This document shows positions 1 to 11,611 of a stretch of 64,000 nucleotides of DNA, one piece after another. Numbering within the stretch: the stretch's first letter is position 1; every line of letters starts with the position of its first letter. This DNA is from Ceratotherium simum simum. Taxonomy: Eukaryota > Chordata > Mammalia > Perissodactyla > Rhinocerotidae. Under the pieces are notes generated by a model, which saw only the letters and a program-made list of their open reading frames with translations, was not told where the DNA came from and did not search any database. The position numbers and the translations under genes are program-made. The DNA lies in NCBI RefSeq assembly GCF_000283155.1, contig NW_004454239.1, forward strand, positions 5,729,636-5,793,635, read 5' to 3'.

Positions 1-1427
1 AGTGGATTGGGGAGGTGGCAGGGAGCCTGCTGGTGAGGGACAAACATTGGCCTCAAAATGCCAGCTGTGTGGGGTTCTGGGACCTTCCCACTCAGACTCT
101 GGGGACGATGACTTTGGTCCACGGTCAGGCCTTGAGTCCCCAAGAGTAAACAAAGTGCCTCAGACAGGCCTGGGGTCCCCTGCCTTTCCTGCAGACCTTG
201 GAGCTGTGGCACCCATTGTCCCAGCGTTTGAGGGGCCAGCAGTGGAAATCCAGCCCAGTGGCGACACCCACCGGCCTCCCCTCCCACGTGGGCCCGTTTC
301 CCTCCCTAAGTCAGAGCCCGTAAGAGACGATAGTCCTCACCCGTTCGCCTCAGTGGCTCTAAGTGGAGGTCGCCTGGGAAGTGAGCTGTTTGACAGTTTG
401 AGCAACTTTCCGGCAAGAAAAGCGTCCTGGGGAGGCTGAGAAATCCTATGAAGTTGAAGAGCAGCTCCATGGAGCATGCTTGGCCCTAACAGCAGACTGG
501 CCATGGCCGCCAGGCCTCAGGCAGGAGAGGAGGCCGCAGGGCGGGCAGGCTCACCGCGTCCTGGAGGGCCCCTGGGTTCCCACTGTGGGCTGCTCGTCCA
601 CTGCGCCCTTGGGCATTGGCAAACTCGTCCCGGTTTGCCAGGACTTTCTTGGTTTAGGCACTGAAAGTCCACATCCTGGGAGCCCTCTCAGTTCTGGGCA
701 AACCGGATGGCTGGTCACCCTGCCTGGGCATGGTCCTGGAGCCAGAGGGGCGATCAGGGTCTAAAATCCGGGACGGGGTGGGGGTGAGAAGCAAGCCCAT
801 GGAAGAGGCAGCCAGCTGGCGACTGATGCTTCCCGCGTTTCCCATGCTTCCCCAGCACAGGCAACGCCGTGACATCATTGTGCACGTGCACATGTAACAC
901 GTACCATGTGTACATGCCATCGTCGTGACGGCAGCAGGGTCAAAACGGCTCTTCCAATCAGTGGCGGCTGATGCTGGGTGTGCAGGGCGTGCCAGCCACC
1001 AGGCTTGCTACTTCGCATAATGAAGTCAACCCTCCTGTCATCCCCAGGAGGTGGGGAACCCCTCTCCCCTCTCTTCACAGGGGAGCAAACTGGCCCAGTA
1101 CTTGCCCAGGTCAGTACGTGGAGTTGGGATCTGGAGCCGGGCTGTCAGGCTCTACAGCCCACATGCCGACCTCCCCACTTTATGGGAAATTGGTGGCGGG
1201 GGCCGCCTTTGGAGACCATGGTCGTTGGATCAGCTTGCCTTTTTACCCCCGATACTTGTCCCCCTGCAGATCCTCTGCTCACCCTAACTTCTGGGGTGTG
1301 ACGAGGACCGGCCCCGCCCCGGCATGGAGGGGGCGCGTGGTGAACACGTGCTGAATGCACGTCGGGGGCTTCACGCGAAGCCCACCCCGCCTCTCTTCCT
1401 CCCCAAGTGCCTGGAAACCAGGTGGAG
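1..1427. other. Unique GC-rich sequence, no gene recognised
   Basis: No repeat family, splice-flanked exon or RNA gene was recognised. An open frame on the + strand runs from the window edge to 439 (about 145 residues), but it is low-complexity Pro/Ser/Gly-rich, matches no domain I know, and overlaps frames of similar size on other strands, as expected in GC-rich DNA. It could only be real if it were the end of an exon starting outside the window, and nothing here supports that. Confidence 0.5.
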
Positions 1428-1615
1428 CTCGGAGTCAAATGTCGACTCTGACCTGTAAGAGCTGTGTGGCCTCTGAGGGTTTATATTCTCTCTCTGAGTT
1501 GTAGTTTCCTCCTGGTAAAACGGGGAAAATAAATATGCCCCTGCCTCACAGAGCTCTCCTGAGGCTCCGAGACAACAAGGCTCTAGGATTCAGAGGGCTC
1601 TGCACAAGTGCCAGC
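1428..1615 (+). repeat. MIR SINE relic
   Basis: The order of features matches the ancient mammalian MIR: a degraded tRNA-like head ('gtcgactctgacct'), 'agctgtgtggcc', the CORE-like 'gagttgtagtttcctcctgg' and 'aaaacggggaaaataaatatgcccc'. It is heavily diverged and has no visible target-site duplication, as usual for this old family. Confidence 0.75.
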
Positions 1616-3080
1616 TACACCCCCTCCATCTCCCCATGGCGCCCAGTGAGGTTACAGCCCTCAGGCAGTGTGGGGGCACCTGGATTCCCCGCCTCCTCTC
1701 TCTCTGCTGTGTCTCCTCACACTTGCCTTCCTGGGCACTGGTACCCAGAGTCCAGGACACGCTGGGCATGAGGCTGGTGCTGTAATTGTACAAAGCTGCT
1801 GAGGTCAGCTGGGCAGGAGGGAGGCCTGGCTGCCCGGAACAGCAGAGGGAATGCACATAGTCCTATGTATGGAGAGGGGAGCCCAGGGCTTCGGGCAAGC
1901 CCTGTGGGGAAAGCCTGGCACGGACGCCTCTGAACATGTGGAGACAAACATCGAGAAGGGGATGGGTTCAAGTGACCACAGCCACGTCCATCAGGCAGAC
2001 CCAGAGCCATCCGCGCAGTGAAGGAAGAAGTGGGCCAGAGAAAAGAGACAGAGAGTAATTCTCTGCCTGCAGAAACCCAGCTTGATCTGCAAGTGCCAGC
2101 ACTCAAGCTATCCCCTCCACGAGGCCCTCTTGTGTCCCCTTGCTGATCATTTCTTCAGTTGGGTCCCCAGACTTCTTGCTCCTCTATTTAGTTTGTGCTC
2201 CATCTTGCCATCTGTCCTTCTCACACACCTGGGAGGCTCGCTTCAGGCAAGACAGTGTCTGAGTCAACTGTGATTCTTGCTCTCAGGAGCTGGCAAGGGT
2301 GCAGAGGGAAAGAGAGACAGAGGTGGAGTCACCTCCTGGGGACAGCTGGTCAACCCTCCCTCATTAGACATCACGTGGCACCCCACATGCTGGGCTGGGA
2401 CAAAGACCTGAGAGAACCAAGTAGCAAGCTACGGTGAAGCTCTGCATCCTGCAGAGACCTGGAAAAACAGTGAGGAAAGTTTTGGACCTTGCACCAGAAT
2501 TGCGGACTGGCCCGAGTCCTGGCAGGTAATGTAAGACCCACTTTTAGAATCTAAACGCTGAGGCGGATTTGCTCTGCTATGCGCTTGTCTTGTCTCTCAT
2601 CTTGCATTCATGTGCTTTATACACGTGGGTGTGAATGTTGGTGGACTGCCATATCAAAGGATAAAAACAACAGCCCCACAGTCTGCACGGCGCAGGGTCG
2701 GATCCTGTGCCGGCTCAAAGCTGCCAGAGTTCCGGGCTGGACGCCTCCCTGCTTGGAGAGTTTGAGACCGCGTGCACCTTCCTCTGAGGTCTTTGGTGGA
2801 GGCGTTTTTTCTTTCCCTTTTTCTACTTTTAGAGAAGACACTTGTGGGAGGTTTTGACGGTCTGTGACCATATTGGTGGGGATTATGATGTGACACATGA
2901 CTGAGCTGGGAAGGGTGAGAGGGTCCCCTCTGCAGGGTGTGGAGTGTGGGCCAGGGCTGTCGGATTCTGGGAAGTTTGACTTTCTATTAAAAGTTGACTC
3001 CCCTCAGCCCCCAACACTCCACAGCATGCCACAAAAGAGGGCAGAACAGGGCAAAGTGCAATACAGCAGTGGGACCCCTG
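1616..3080. other. Unique sequence, no gene recognised
   Basis: Moderately GC-rich single-copy-looking DNA. Small open frames on both strands overlap one another and show no domain. No repeat was identified with confidence. Confidence 0.45.
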
Positions 3081-3467
3081 TCGTAGTCAGCGCGAGCTAC
3101 AGACAAAATATAACAAAATACCACAGACTGAGTGGCTTAAACAACAGAAATTAATTTTCTTGCAGTTCTGAGGCTGGAAGTCTGAGATCAGGGTGTGAGC
3201 ATGGTTGGATTCTGGGAAGGTCTCTCTTCCTGGCTTGCAGATGGCTGCCTTCTCATTGTTTCACATGGGAGAGAAAGGGAGTGGGGAAGGGGCGGGACAG
3301 AGAGAGAGAGGGAGAGAGAGAATCTCTTCCTCATCTTATCTTCTTATAAGGCCACAGTCCTACTGGATTAAGGCCCCACCCTTATGATCTCATTTAATTT
3401 TCATCACTTCCTGAAGATGCTGTCTCCAGATACGATCACACTGGGGGACATAATTCAGTCCGTAGCA
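3081..3467 (+). repeat. ERVL/MaLR-type LTR relic
   Basis: The segment begins with 'tcgtagtcagc...', continues through 'taacaaaataccacagactg', 'gtggcttaaacaacagaaat', 'ttctgaggctggaagtctga', 'tcttcttataaggccaca' and 'gatctcatttaattttcatc', and ends 'attcagtccgtagca'. That order is characteristic of MLT2-like solo LTRs of the ERVL class. No internal retroviral coding sequence is next to it. A GA-rich tract lies inside at about 3297-3322. The exact subfamily is not certain. Confidence 0.6.
3297..3322 (+). repeat. (GA)n-rich microsatellite
   Basis: A short imperfect GA repeat inside the LTR relic, probably an expansion of the GA-rich stretch normally found in this type of LTR. Confidence 0.8.
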
Positions 3468-3624
3468 GCCCCAGAGCCCAGGGGCGGTGGTGCTGATGCA
3501 CTATGTGTTGGGTGACTGTGGGCATTGCATTTAGGGTATCGCGTACAAGATGTTGGTTGAACCAGGAGTTGTTCTAGATTTCTTTCTTTCTCTCAACCTC
3601 CAAACCTGTGCACCAGAGGTTGTG

Positions 3625-4090
3625 TTGCCTCTCCCTCCAAAATACATCCTAAAGTGGCCAATCTCTCCCTGCAGTCCAAGCCACTATCATTTCTCCGCTG
3701 AACTGCCCCATCAGCCTCCTCACTCATCTCCCTGCTTTCACTACAGAGTTTTGCACACAGCACCCAGAGTGACCCTTTAAACAGAAATCTGGTCCCACCA
3801 CTACCTGCCTATCACCCTCCCATGGCTCCCCACTGCATTAGAATAACCCCTAACCTCTCATCACAGCCTCCAAGGCCCTCCATGATGCGGGCCAGCCTGA
3901 CCTCTGACCCCATGTCACTTTCTCCGGTGCTCGGGACCCTCCAGCCCCTGACCGTTCAGCTCCTCACATGTTGGCCTTAGCGTTTGCTGTTCCCTTGCTT
4001 GCGAAATGCATTTTGTCTTTCGGGTCTTGGCTCCCTGACGGCACTGCCTCAGCGGCTCTTCCTGTTACTCTGTCACATCACGCCGTTGTG
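3625..4090 (+). repeat. L2 LINE, 3' part, sense orientation
   Basis: The sequence follows the 3' end of L2 in order: 'aaatacatcctaaagtggcc', 'gtccaagccactatcat', 'cacccagagtgaccctttaa', 'ctccccactgcatta', 'ctccaaggccctccatgat' (the remnant of the conserved ALHDL-like reading frame), and 'gtttgctgttccc'. The frame is broken throughout, so this is a relic. Confidence 0.8.
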
Positions 4091-5639
4091 TTCTCCACAG
4101 CCTCACCCTCCGGGTGGAATGGCGCTCCGCGCGATCCAGCACCTTGTCTCTTACCTCTCTGAGCTTTTTTCTGGGGGTACCATGGGGCGCTCAGAACATC
4201 TGCAGAGCCACCCGGCCCACCCCAGCCGATATTCAAGGTTGCCCGTTCTTCCACTCGTGCCTCCCTCCTTGCTCTTCTCCAGCCCCCCTCCCCGGCCCTG
4301 CACTGTGTGGTCGGTGAGCCCATCACATCAGACCACTCTGCAAGCTCAAAGCACACCACGGCTTTAGCTCATGCCTTTGCAAAGGTGCTTCCCGCCTGCC
4401 TGAAATATCCAAATCAGGATCTTCCAGAGGATTCTAAAACTCCCATTTCAACAACCTGCCCCCCTACCCGCCCACATACACGCACGGCCCTAATGCGGCG
4501 TGTGTCCACTGAGACACACACGCCTGCCTGTGGAGCACCGTCATTGCAGACACTGAGAGAGGAAGAACCACTTGTCACTTGACCCTGCTCCCTGGAAGGT
4601 AGGCGGTCCCCATACCTCGTCGCCTGGGCAGGAGTTGGGTGAAGAGCCTGGGGCGTCAACAGCGGCTGTCCCCTCCTCCTCCTCAGCGAGGTCACCTGCT
4701 CCGAGCGGCCGCTCCCTTCCCCGCATTTCCATGGTGCCCTCCTCACGCAGCCATCGCTGTCTCCCAGCCTGCTTCGTTGTTCATTTACTCCTGCTCCGTT
4801 GATTTACTCAGTGTATTCATTCACTCACTAAAGCCTCCACGATGTTCTAGGATAACTGCTCGAGATGCAGGGAGAACATTCCAGCCACACAGGAGACATG
4901 AGCCTTGCATTTCTCACACATTATGGTCATGTGAGTTGATTTTGATTGAAGAATTTTAAACAAGTGCACAGACCACTACCACAGTAGGGGTATTATTTCC
5001 AAATCAAATTTTGTTTTGAGAAGTTCAAGAAAATTGAACATTTGAAGATAATTAAAAATTTCTGCAAAACAAGGGTGGGGCATCGCTGTCCTGGCCTCGG
5101 GCCATCTCCCTGGAACCCTTTAGCTGGGAGATATGGGCCACTGGACAGCGTGTGGGAGAAGCTCCGGGTCACATGGGGGAGTCCAGAGCAAAATTCCCAG
5201 GGGACGAGTGAGCACTCACAGGGCAGGGGAGCCATGGCTGACCACCAGCTGTGTACCCCCAGCACTTATGAGTGCCTGCTGTATGCTCTCCCTATCCACT
5301 GGGATCTGGATGCTTCAGGTCCTTTCTGGAATCCAATTCCAATTGCTTTTGGAGGTGGTGTTCTCTCTCTTTGGGAGGATGTTCCCTTTCTTGGTTTTCT
5401 TGAAGCTTACCTGTTCCGGGTGAAGCCCCCCTGACGTTCCCCCTCCGTCCTGGTGCTCACTGTCTTTCAGTCATCACTGCTCCAGGCCGGTGAATGCACA
5501 GAGGAGGGACGTGGGGGTCCGTGGGACCAGGGCTCTGACCTCAATCAGGCCTCCCCTGCTGCTCCTCTCAGAAAGCGTGGGAACCTCTGGATCCAGCTCC
5601 GTGCCAACCAGGGATACCGCCATCTACCCTGAGGGCTTA
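4091..5639. other. Unique sequence with weak L2 traces
   Basis: Mostly single-copy-looking DNA. About 4355-4430 ('atgcctttgcaaaggtgcttcc') resembles an L2 3' piece. About 4785-4880 ('gttcatttactc...tcattcactcac') resembles an antisense L2 end. A CpG-richer stretch lies at about 4480-4740. Open frames here overlap on both strands and look incidental. Confidence 0.4.
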
Positions 5640-5745
5640 TACACATGTGGTTTATTATTCTCTTTCACCCTCAGCTAGACCCCAATTCCCTTGGGGTCAG
5701 GTAGAGCCCAGGACTGTGCTTATAGTCAAGCTGTTAGTAAATAAT
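5640..5745 (+). repeat. L2 3'-tail fragment
   Basis: Resembles the common L2 terminal segment: 'attattctctttcaccctcagc', then an 'aggtagagcccaggactgtgct' stretch, then 'gttagtaaataatcgtg', which corresponds to the usual 'agtaggcgctcaataaat' end. Short and diverged. Confidence 0.5.
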
Positions 5746-5964
5746 CGTGTTGGATTTGGAAAAAGATAACAAACGTGAAGATGATTTGAAAAATACAAAT
5801 GCATTTCTTTTCCCCAGAATTTAACTTCTGGGAAAGTTTATTTGGATGATTAAATGAGTAATAATAGGATAGGAAATTTTTGGCAAAGAAAAGAGACATA
5901 AGAATTTGTATTAGGTATTAAAATGCATTTTAGAGCCACAAAATAGATCAAGATAAAGCACACA

Positions 5965-6223
5965 GGGCCAGCCTGGCGGTGAAGTGCTTAAGTTAGTGCG
6001 TTCTGCTTTGGCCCAGGGTTTGCCAGTTCGGATCCTGGGTGCGGACATACGCACCACTCACCAAGCCTTGCTGAGCCAGCGTCCCACATAGAGCAACTAG
6101 AAGGATTTACAACTATGACATACAACTATCTACTGGGTCTTTGGGGAGAAAAAAAGGAAAAAAGGAGGAAGATTGGCAACAGATGTTAGCTCAAGGACAA
6201 TCTTCCTCAAAAGAAAAAAAAAA
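5965..6223 (+). repeat. ERE-type tRNA-derived SINE
   Basis: The head 'gggccagcctggcggtgaag' and the box-B-like 'agttcggatcctgg' are followed by the ERE body ('catagagcaactagaaggat', 'tgacatacaactatctactg') and a tail monomer 'ggaagattggcaacagatgt...tagctcaaggacaatcttcctca' ending in an A-rich run. The flanks contain similar 'taaagcacaca' and 'taaaacacaaa' strings that may be a diverged target-site duplication. The head is more diverged than in the copies at 34048 and 37721. Confidence 0.9.
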
Positions 6224-6824
6224 GTTAAAACACAAAATCCAGAAGCAGACCTGCCATAGCCCATGCTACCTAGAAAATAGAGCCTGAGGCAAGGATAAAA
6301 GTGCGATGCTTCATTTGGGGGCTGCAGACTGTGGGCAGGAGACTGAGGAAGAGGGAAGCAAGGCTCGGGTGGTGGGAAGCGATGCATGTGGTCCTGCCCC
6401 TCGCTATGCTGGCCGGGAGAGACGCAGCAGGTGGCCCGGCAGGTGGGTCTGCTTGGCTGGCTGTCTTCTCCAGATGGACTGTGCTCAGAAACTCTGTCTC
6501 AGAGCAGTCGGTGGGTGAGAGGGAAAAGGGAACTTGTGTGCCTGGCTCCCTCCCACCTCCTGTTTCCTCCTGGTCCAGGTTCCTCCTCCCCCACGTTTGC
6601 ATCTTCTGGGTTGCGCCTCTGGCAGCTTGTCGTGACAGCAGCCGCGTACCCAGAGGTGAGGTGTCCCCACAAGTGCACAAGTGGCCGGAGCTGCCAGGAG
6701 CAAGGGGCGCGTTGCTCGGCTGCTTGTTGCCCAGTGGTGGCCCAGCGGATGCCAGGGACCAGGCTGAGGGGAGGGAGGCACGCACCTCAGGCGCAGAGTT
6801 TAAGGGCGTGCCGACAAACGCAGT
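6224..6824. other. GC-rich unique sequence with overlapping antisense frames
   Basis: Frames of 178 residues on + (6301-6837) and 186 residues on - (6270-6830) run through the same DNA. They mirror each other because stop codons are rare at this base composition. Neither contains a recognisable domain and no repeat was identified. Confidence 0.45.
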
Positions 6825-6849
6825 AAGCAAGCTATGATTTAGCTTGCTT
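6825..6849. repeat. Short perfect inverted repeat
   Basis: Arms 'aagcaagcta' (6825-6834) and 'tagcttgctt' (6840-6849) are perfect reverse complements around a 5-base loop. No function can be assigned. Confidence 0.9.
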
Positions 6850-6906
6850 TAATCATATTTAAATGCAATATTTAAAAAAGTTGAAATTAATGCAAAAACT
6901 TGTGAT

Positions 6907-7024
6907 GAACAAAATATCAAAAGTTTAAATAAAGACAGGGTGTGAGATGCTGGGATTCAGGTGAAGTGAGTGAGGTGCCAGTGCATTGAGTCTTGTCTTT
7001 ATTCAAACTTTTGATATTCTGTTT
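6907..7024. repeat. Long inverted repeat (33-bp arms, 52-bp loop)
   Basis: The arm 6907-6939 is complementary at 29 of 33 positions to 6992-7024. Two of the four differences would be G-U pairs in RNA. The 52-base loop (6940-6991) is unrelated to the arms. Weak pairing continues outward into the flanking A-rich and T-rich runs. It may be a relic of a palindromic DNA transposon or a local inverted duplication. A small-RNA precursor is possible but untested. Confidence 0.85.
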
Positions 7025-7059
7025 ATCCTGGATTTTTTTGGAGGTTTGGAGGGACATTT

Positions 7060-7330
7060 TTGGACCTGTTAAGTTTGAGACATGGAATAGATGTCCACGT
7101 GGTGATGACGGGGCCGCGGGAGCTTATCGCCTGGAGTTGGGGAGGGAGGCTGGGCGGAGGCACATCCCCCAGAGCAGATGGCTGAAAGTGCTTTTTGAAG
7201 CCGTGGGGCTGGAGGGAGAACCAAGGCTGTGAGGACAGCTAGAGAGGAGATGAGGGCCAAGGACCGAGCCCCGGGCACCCCAAAATGTGGAGCCTACTGA
7301 GAAGGAACTAATTGAGGAGCCACAAACATG
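7060..7330 (-). repeat. L2 LINE fragment, antisense
   Basis: Read on the + strand this is the complement of L2 ORF2: 'gacctgttaagtttgagaca', 'tgtccacgtggtgatg', 'gggccaaggaccgagccccg' and 'ggcaccccaaaatgtgg' follow the order seen in antisense L2 copies. The frame is decayed. Confidence 0.65.
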
Positions 7331-7914
7331 AAAGTGTGGAAGGATCACACCCAAATGCCACCAGCAGCGGGGCTTTAGGTGGATGGTGGGATCATGGGTG
7401 CTTCCATTTTGCTTATCCATATGTGCACGTTTCTCAAGAATGAGCATCTACTACTTGTGCAATGAAAAAACTCTCCACATTTCCAGGAGACTGTCATGTG
7501 AATGGGTGGGTGTGCAGAGAGGAGCCAATCAGAAGAAGGAAGTAGCTTCTTAAGAAGATCTCAGCACTGGCCACACTGGGCTCTCCGGGGCTGGCCCGGC
7601 TGCTCCTCTGCTGGTGTGCCGATGTCGGGCACTGGGGCGGGTTTGCCGTTTTTCTGGAGCCCCAAGGTATTCTGAAGCTCGGGGGTTCTTCACTAGTGTT
7701 TGCTTTGAGGACCTGAGCTTAAGTTGGATTAGGAAATTTGGCCCCTGGGGGGCTCTTCTTTGAGGGTGGGGGTTGGTAGGAGGAGAGTTTAACTGTGTTC
7801 CTTTAAGCGGGGCAGGGATGTCTTTCTAGAAGATGTGGGCCCTATATGTCTAGCCTGTTGACTCCTGAATGGATGATCTTGGTACACGTTTATCACAAAC
7901 AAGGGTATATAATA
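7331..7914. other. Unique sequence, nothing recognised
   Basis: No repeat, gene or strong motif was identified between the L2 relic and the next SINE. Confidence 0.4.
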
Positions 7915-7924
7915 AAAATCTCAA

Positions 7925-8145
7925 GGGGCTGGCGCAGTGGCGTAGTGGTTGGGTTCCTGTGATCCGCTTCAGGGGCCCAGGGTTTTCAGGTCTGAATTCC
8001 GGGCGCGGACCTACACGTGGCAGGTGTCTTACATATAAAGTGGAGGAGGGTGGGCACAGATGTTAGCTCAGGGCCAATCTTCCTCAGCAAAATGAGGAAG
8101 ATTGGCAACAGATGTTAGCTCAGGGCTAATCTTCCTCACACACAC
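7925..8145 (+). repeat. ERE-type SINE with perfect target-site duplication
   Basis: The head 'ggggctggcgcagtggcgta' is followed by the short ERE form with 'acatataaagtggaggagg' and two tandem tail monomers, each carrying 'gatgttagctcaggg' and 'aatcttcctca', ending in a short CA run. The element is bounded by an exact 10-bp target-site duplication, 'aaaatctcaa', at 7915-7924 and 8146-8155, which fixes both ends. Confidence 0.93.
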
Positions 8146-8230
8146 AAAATCTCAATTTGCATGTGGCCACTTTTCAGCAAGCGTTTATTTTTAATAAATG
8201 TTTGAATGAATAAGTGTGTCTGGCTGTCTC

Positions 8231-9110
8231 TCATTCAAGCATTTATTGACTGCCTACTGTGTACAGGCACCATGCAACCCAGAGGGCACTCATCACTGCT
8301 GCCGTGAAAGCTGCAGTCTAGCAGGGAGCAGGAAAACGTTAGATTAATTATTGCGTGGACCATCATTGATCAGAATCACGATGAATATTTTGAAGACAGA
8401 GAACACAGAACAGGGAGACTCACCTGTCCTGGAGGTGAGGGCTGGCCTCCCCGAGGGAGGGGCACGTGAGCAGACATGTGAAGAAGGAGGAACGAGCAGG
8501 ATGTGGCGTGCCAGGAGCGGTGGATGCTCTTCTTGAGCACATCCTACAGAAGAGACCCCTGTGCGCAAGCTTTCAAAGGGTGCCATGTGGAAATGGTGAT
8601 AATATGCTGAAGAAACGTTAGAGAAAGACTGTGAAGATACCACCGCAAGATGTGCGGAGAAGGCCGGCAGCGATGCAGGATGCAGGCACCCCCTCCTGCC
8701 CAGCTGGCCCTGCTAGTCTCGCTGTCACCTGTCCTTAGGGCCCGGGGGAGTGGGTACCATTACAGAAACAGGTTGCTCACAGGAGCAGATGGGAGAAGCT
8801 GACAGTGCGCGAGTGGAGCCCCTGAGTGGGCGCGTCCAGTGGGTAGGAGTGGGAGGGTCCGAGAGAGAGGCTGGGACGGGAACAGGACATACGGAGGTCA
8901 TTCCCACGGAGCTGTGGGCACGAGGCCACCAGGGAGAGACATGAAAGAGAGGAGGCTTGAGGTCAGAATCTCAAGGGATTCTTACATTTAGGGGGACAGA
9001 GAAGAGATGGTCAGGGAGGTGGAGGAGAAAAGGGTGACTCAGGGAAGAAGGACCCCACGAATCCAAAGAGAAGACTTGAGAGGGAAGGGGTGGGGGAGGG
9101 CACTGGGGGC
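8231..9110 (-). repeat. L2 LINE relic, antisense, with deletions
   Basis: Starts at the usual antisense L2 end 'attcaagcatttattgactg' and 'cctactgtgtacaggcacc', continues with 'ggagcaggaaaacg' and 'ctccccgagggaggggcacg', and later 'cttacatttagggggacaga'. All occur in antisense L2 order. Some intervening stretches (about 8600-8800) could not be matched, so the copy is gapped or interrupted. Confidence 0.6.
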
Positions 9111-10431
9111 AGGCAGGAGGAAGTGCCTGGGGACAAAGGACAGGGAGGGCCTGGTTAGTTGTTTGTGTGCCCTCCTCCTGCTGTGGCTTGCTCATCCCCT
9201 CCCCTGGCCCAGGCAGCGCCCAGCAGAGCACAGGTGTGGCAGGTCTGTCCTCCTCATCCCTCCCTGTGGCCCTGGGGGGTGACGCTCTGGGACCATCAGC
9301 AACTAGGGGAGGCTGGGGTAGCATGCCTGGCCCTCTCCAGGGGTCTCTGGCCTGGGGTAGATGTGGACTTGGCCCTTCTGGGAAGAAGGGATATTCGGGT
9401 TCCATGGTGGGCTGCACAGAGCCCCACATTAGTCCAGCACCCAGGCCACCAGCCCGGCTGCTTGCCAAAGCCCTGCTGGCCAGCCTCAGCTGCTAGTGTT
9501 TCTGCCTCATCTGTAGACCAGCAGGAAAACACCCTCCCCGTGTTTACCTCGGGTGCCCCACTGCTGCCCCGCCCTCAGGATGCCCTCTTCTCCTCCCACA
9601 TGGACCCTGCCTGCCCAGCACGCCTGAGGCAGCTCTCGGACCTGCTCTCCTCCTTCCCCTGGGCTCCAGGGTCTTCCTCCTGGGGGAAGCACTATCCAGC
9701 ATATTCCATGGTGACAGCGAGAGTAAATGTTGATGAACAAGTGTGTGCTGGGGATGAGTTCTTGGCTGACCAAGTCAAATGTGCCAAAGGGGAAAATAAC
9801 TTTCTTTATGTTTCCATAAACATTGTGCCCAATGGCAGAAACTCAATCTAATCAATTTTGGGGAAACATAGTTAATTTGGAGTTCCTCAGTTGAGTCAGG
9901 TATTCCCCCGCCCGCTTGTCCCTGGGATGGAGCTGATGGTTTGCACGCAGGCATCGGGACCAGCTAGGTGTCCTTCGATGCTGCTGCCCAGCGACTTCCC
10001 ACTGGTCCATGATGTGTCCGCATCTGCTGATGCCCCATCCCGCAGCCAGGTGCTCCAGCTCTGCGTGCTTTCTCTCCCAGCTAATTGCACCTTTTTCCTG
10101 GGTGCGTAGGAAAGATTGGTGGCCTTCCTGTGCTGCCCATGAGCCTCTGGGGACTGGGAGGGGCTGACTGAGACCTCCTCACCTCAGCTCCACATGCCCA
10201 TCTCTGTCAGGTCCTTCCAGGTTGGTGCTACAGGGAGTTTGCAGGACGCTGGATCACGCTAAGACTCGGCTAGGCAGGACCCAGGATCTTGTTCAGACAC
10301 CCACAGGGGCCTCATACTCTATACTGTTGTCCCCTCTGACTCTCTCCTCTCCCCTAGACCAGTTTTGACTGGGTGATGGGGACACCTGGATTGCACATTA
10401 CTCCTAATTTTTCCCCACGTGTTTCTCAACT
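9111..10431. other. Unique sequence, no gene recognised
   Basis: Contains the longest open frame of the window (+, 9159-9851, 230 residues). It is Pro/Ser/Ala/Gly-rich, has no domain and overlaps a 165-residue antisense frame, so I treat it as chance. About 9700-9880 is more AT-rich and unassigned. Confidence 0.4.
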
Positions 10432-10677
10432 CTTTTTGTGTGCGTGTGAGGAAGATTAGCCCTGAGCTAACATCGGATGCTAATCCTCCTCGTTTTGCTG
10501 AGGAAGACTGGTCCTGGGCTAACATCCATGCCCATCTTCCTCTACTTTATATGGGACGCCACCACAGCATGGCTTGAAAAGTGGTGCGTCAGTCTGCACC
10601 TGGGATCCGAACCTGCGAACCCCGGGCCGCTGAAGCGGAGTGCACGAACTTATCCACTACACCACTGGGCTGGCCCC
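10432..10677 (-). repeat. ERE-type SINE, antisense
   Basis: Read on the - strand it has the head 'gggccagcccagtggtgtag', the box-B-like 'ggttcggatccc', the 'atataaagtagaggaagatg' linker and two tail monomers 'gatgttagctca...cttcctca'. The flanks share 'tctcaact' (about 10424-10431 and 10683-10690), an approximate target-site duplication. Confidence 0.92.
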
Positions 10678-11611
10678 CTGTGTCTCAACTTTTGAAAGAC
10701 AAAAGTAAAAATTCAGGGCTCACTGTGCTCTTGTTTTTAGCTTCTACACAGCAACAGATGCGTTGCATTGAGCTGCCTGTGCAGTGGCAGGTGGGATGGA
10801 GGACACAGAGGCCCACACGTCATGTCGTTGGTGTGTCCCCGTCACGAGTGCCCACGTCTCCTGCTCCTTGCTTCCCCTGTGGTCCTCAGGCCCTGTGATC
10901 ACGTGCCTCCAGGCCACAGCCATGCCATGCTGAGTGAGGCAGGATTGCCAAGGGCAACAGCGAGCTCACGTGTAGGTGAGAGCATGCATCAGCTTGAGAA
11001 GAATTGCCCCTCAACGTCTTTGGTTCTGGAAATGTAAGTAAAATGTAAACAAGGCAGAAGGATCACAAAGAAGAAGTCATTTCCCTGCCTATCTGGATGG
11101 AATGAATTATTGGGGACCGGCAGGTGTTTCTCTTGGTAGTCTCAGTGGACCTAAGGAAACCCAGCATATCAGGGCTGCCTTAGACATGGGGCTTCAGGGG
11201 AGTGACTAGCCAAGTGTCGAAGAAGAGACTGGTGTTCCTGGTGGTCTTGAGCTTAGCTAGTACGTGTGTCCATCAAGATTTGGGACCCGGAGCCTGAGGG
11301 GTGCCGTGAGACCGTGTGATGAAGGGAACGGGATCTTGCGGAGGATCTGCTGTGCTCGTGTCCTCACAAGCCCATCACACAGTCCTTGTGTCCTCAAGTT
11401 GCTCATAGTCTAGCGGTGGCAACAGAACCACCAACAGAGGATTGCATGATAGCTTCTGGCTCAAAGTCTGGCGCCTAGCCTCATGGGTGGAGGGCTGGAT
11501 AGGACATTGAGAGAAACATGGATAAGGCAGAGAATTAAAAACAAAGGAGAGAGGAATTCACTCTGCTGGGGACAGGGCAATGGATGGCTCCAGTGAGCGT
11601 GGCCCTGAGAA
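10678..11611. other. Unique sequence, nothing recognised
   Basis: Single-copy-looking DNA with only short overlapping frames and no identifiable repeat. Confidence 0.4.

Noticed and set aside
3081..3467. An intact endogenous retrovirus beside the LTR relic
   Set aside because: No second LTR, primer-binding site or gag/pol/env-like sequence is visible nearby. It is a solo relic.
6270..6837. Opposed frames of 186 and 178 residues as coding sequence
   Set aside because: Two long frames on opposite strands over the same bases point to composition rather than selection. Neither has a domain.
9159..9851. Longest open frame in the window (230 residues, + strand) as a possible gene
   Set aside because: Composition is Pro/Ser/Ala/Gly-rich with no domain, a long antisense frame overlaps it, and there is no splice or promoter context. 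It fits chance stop-codon scarcity in GC-rich DNA.
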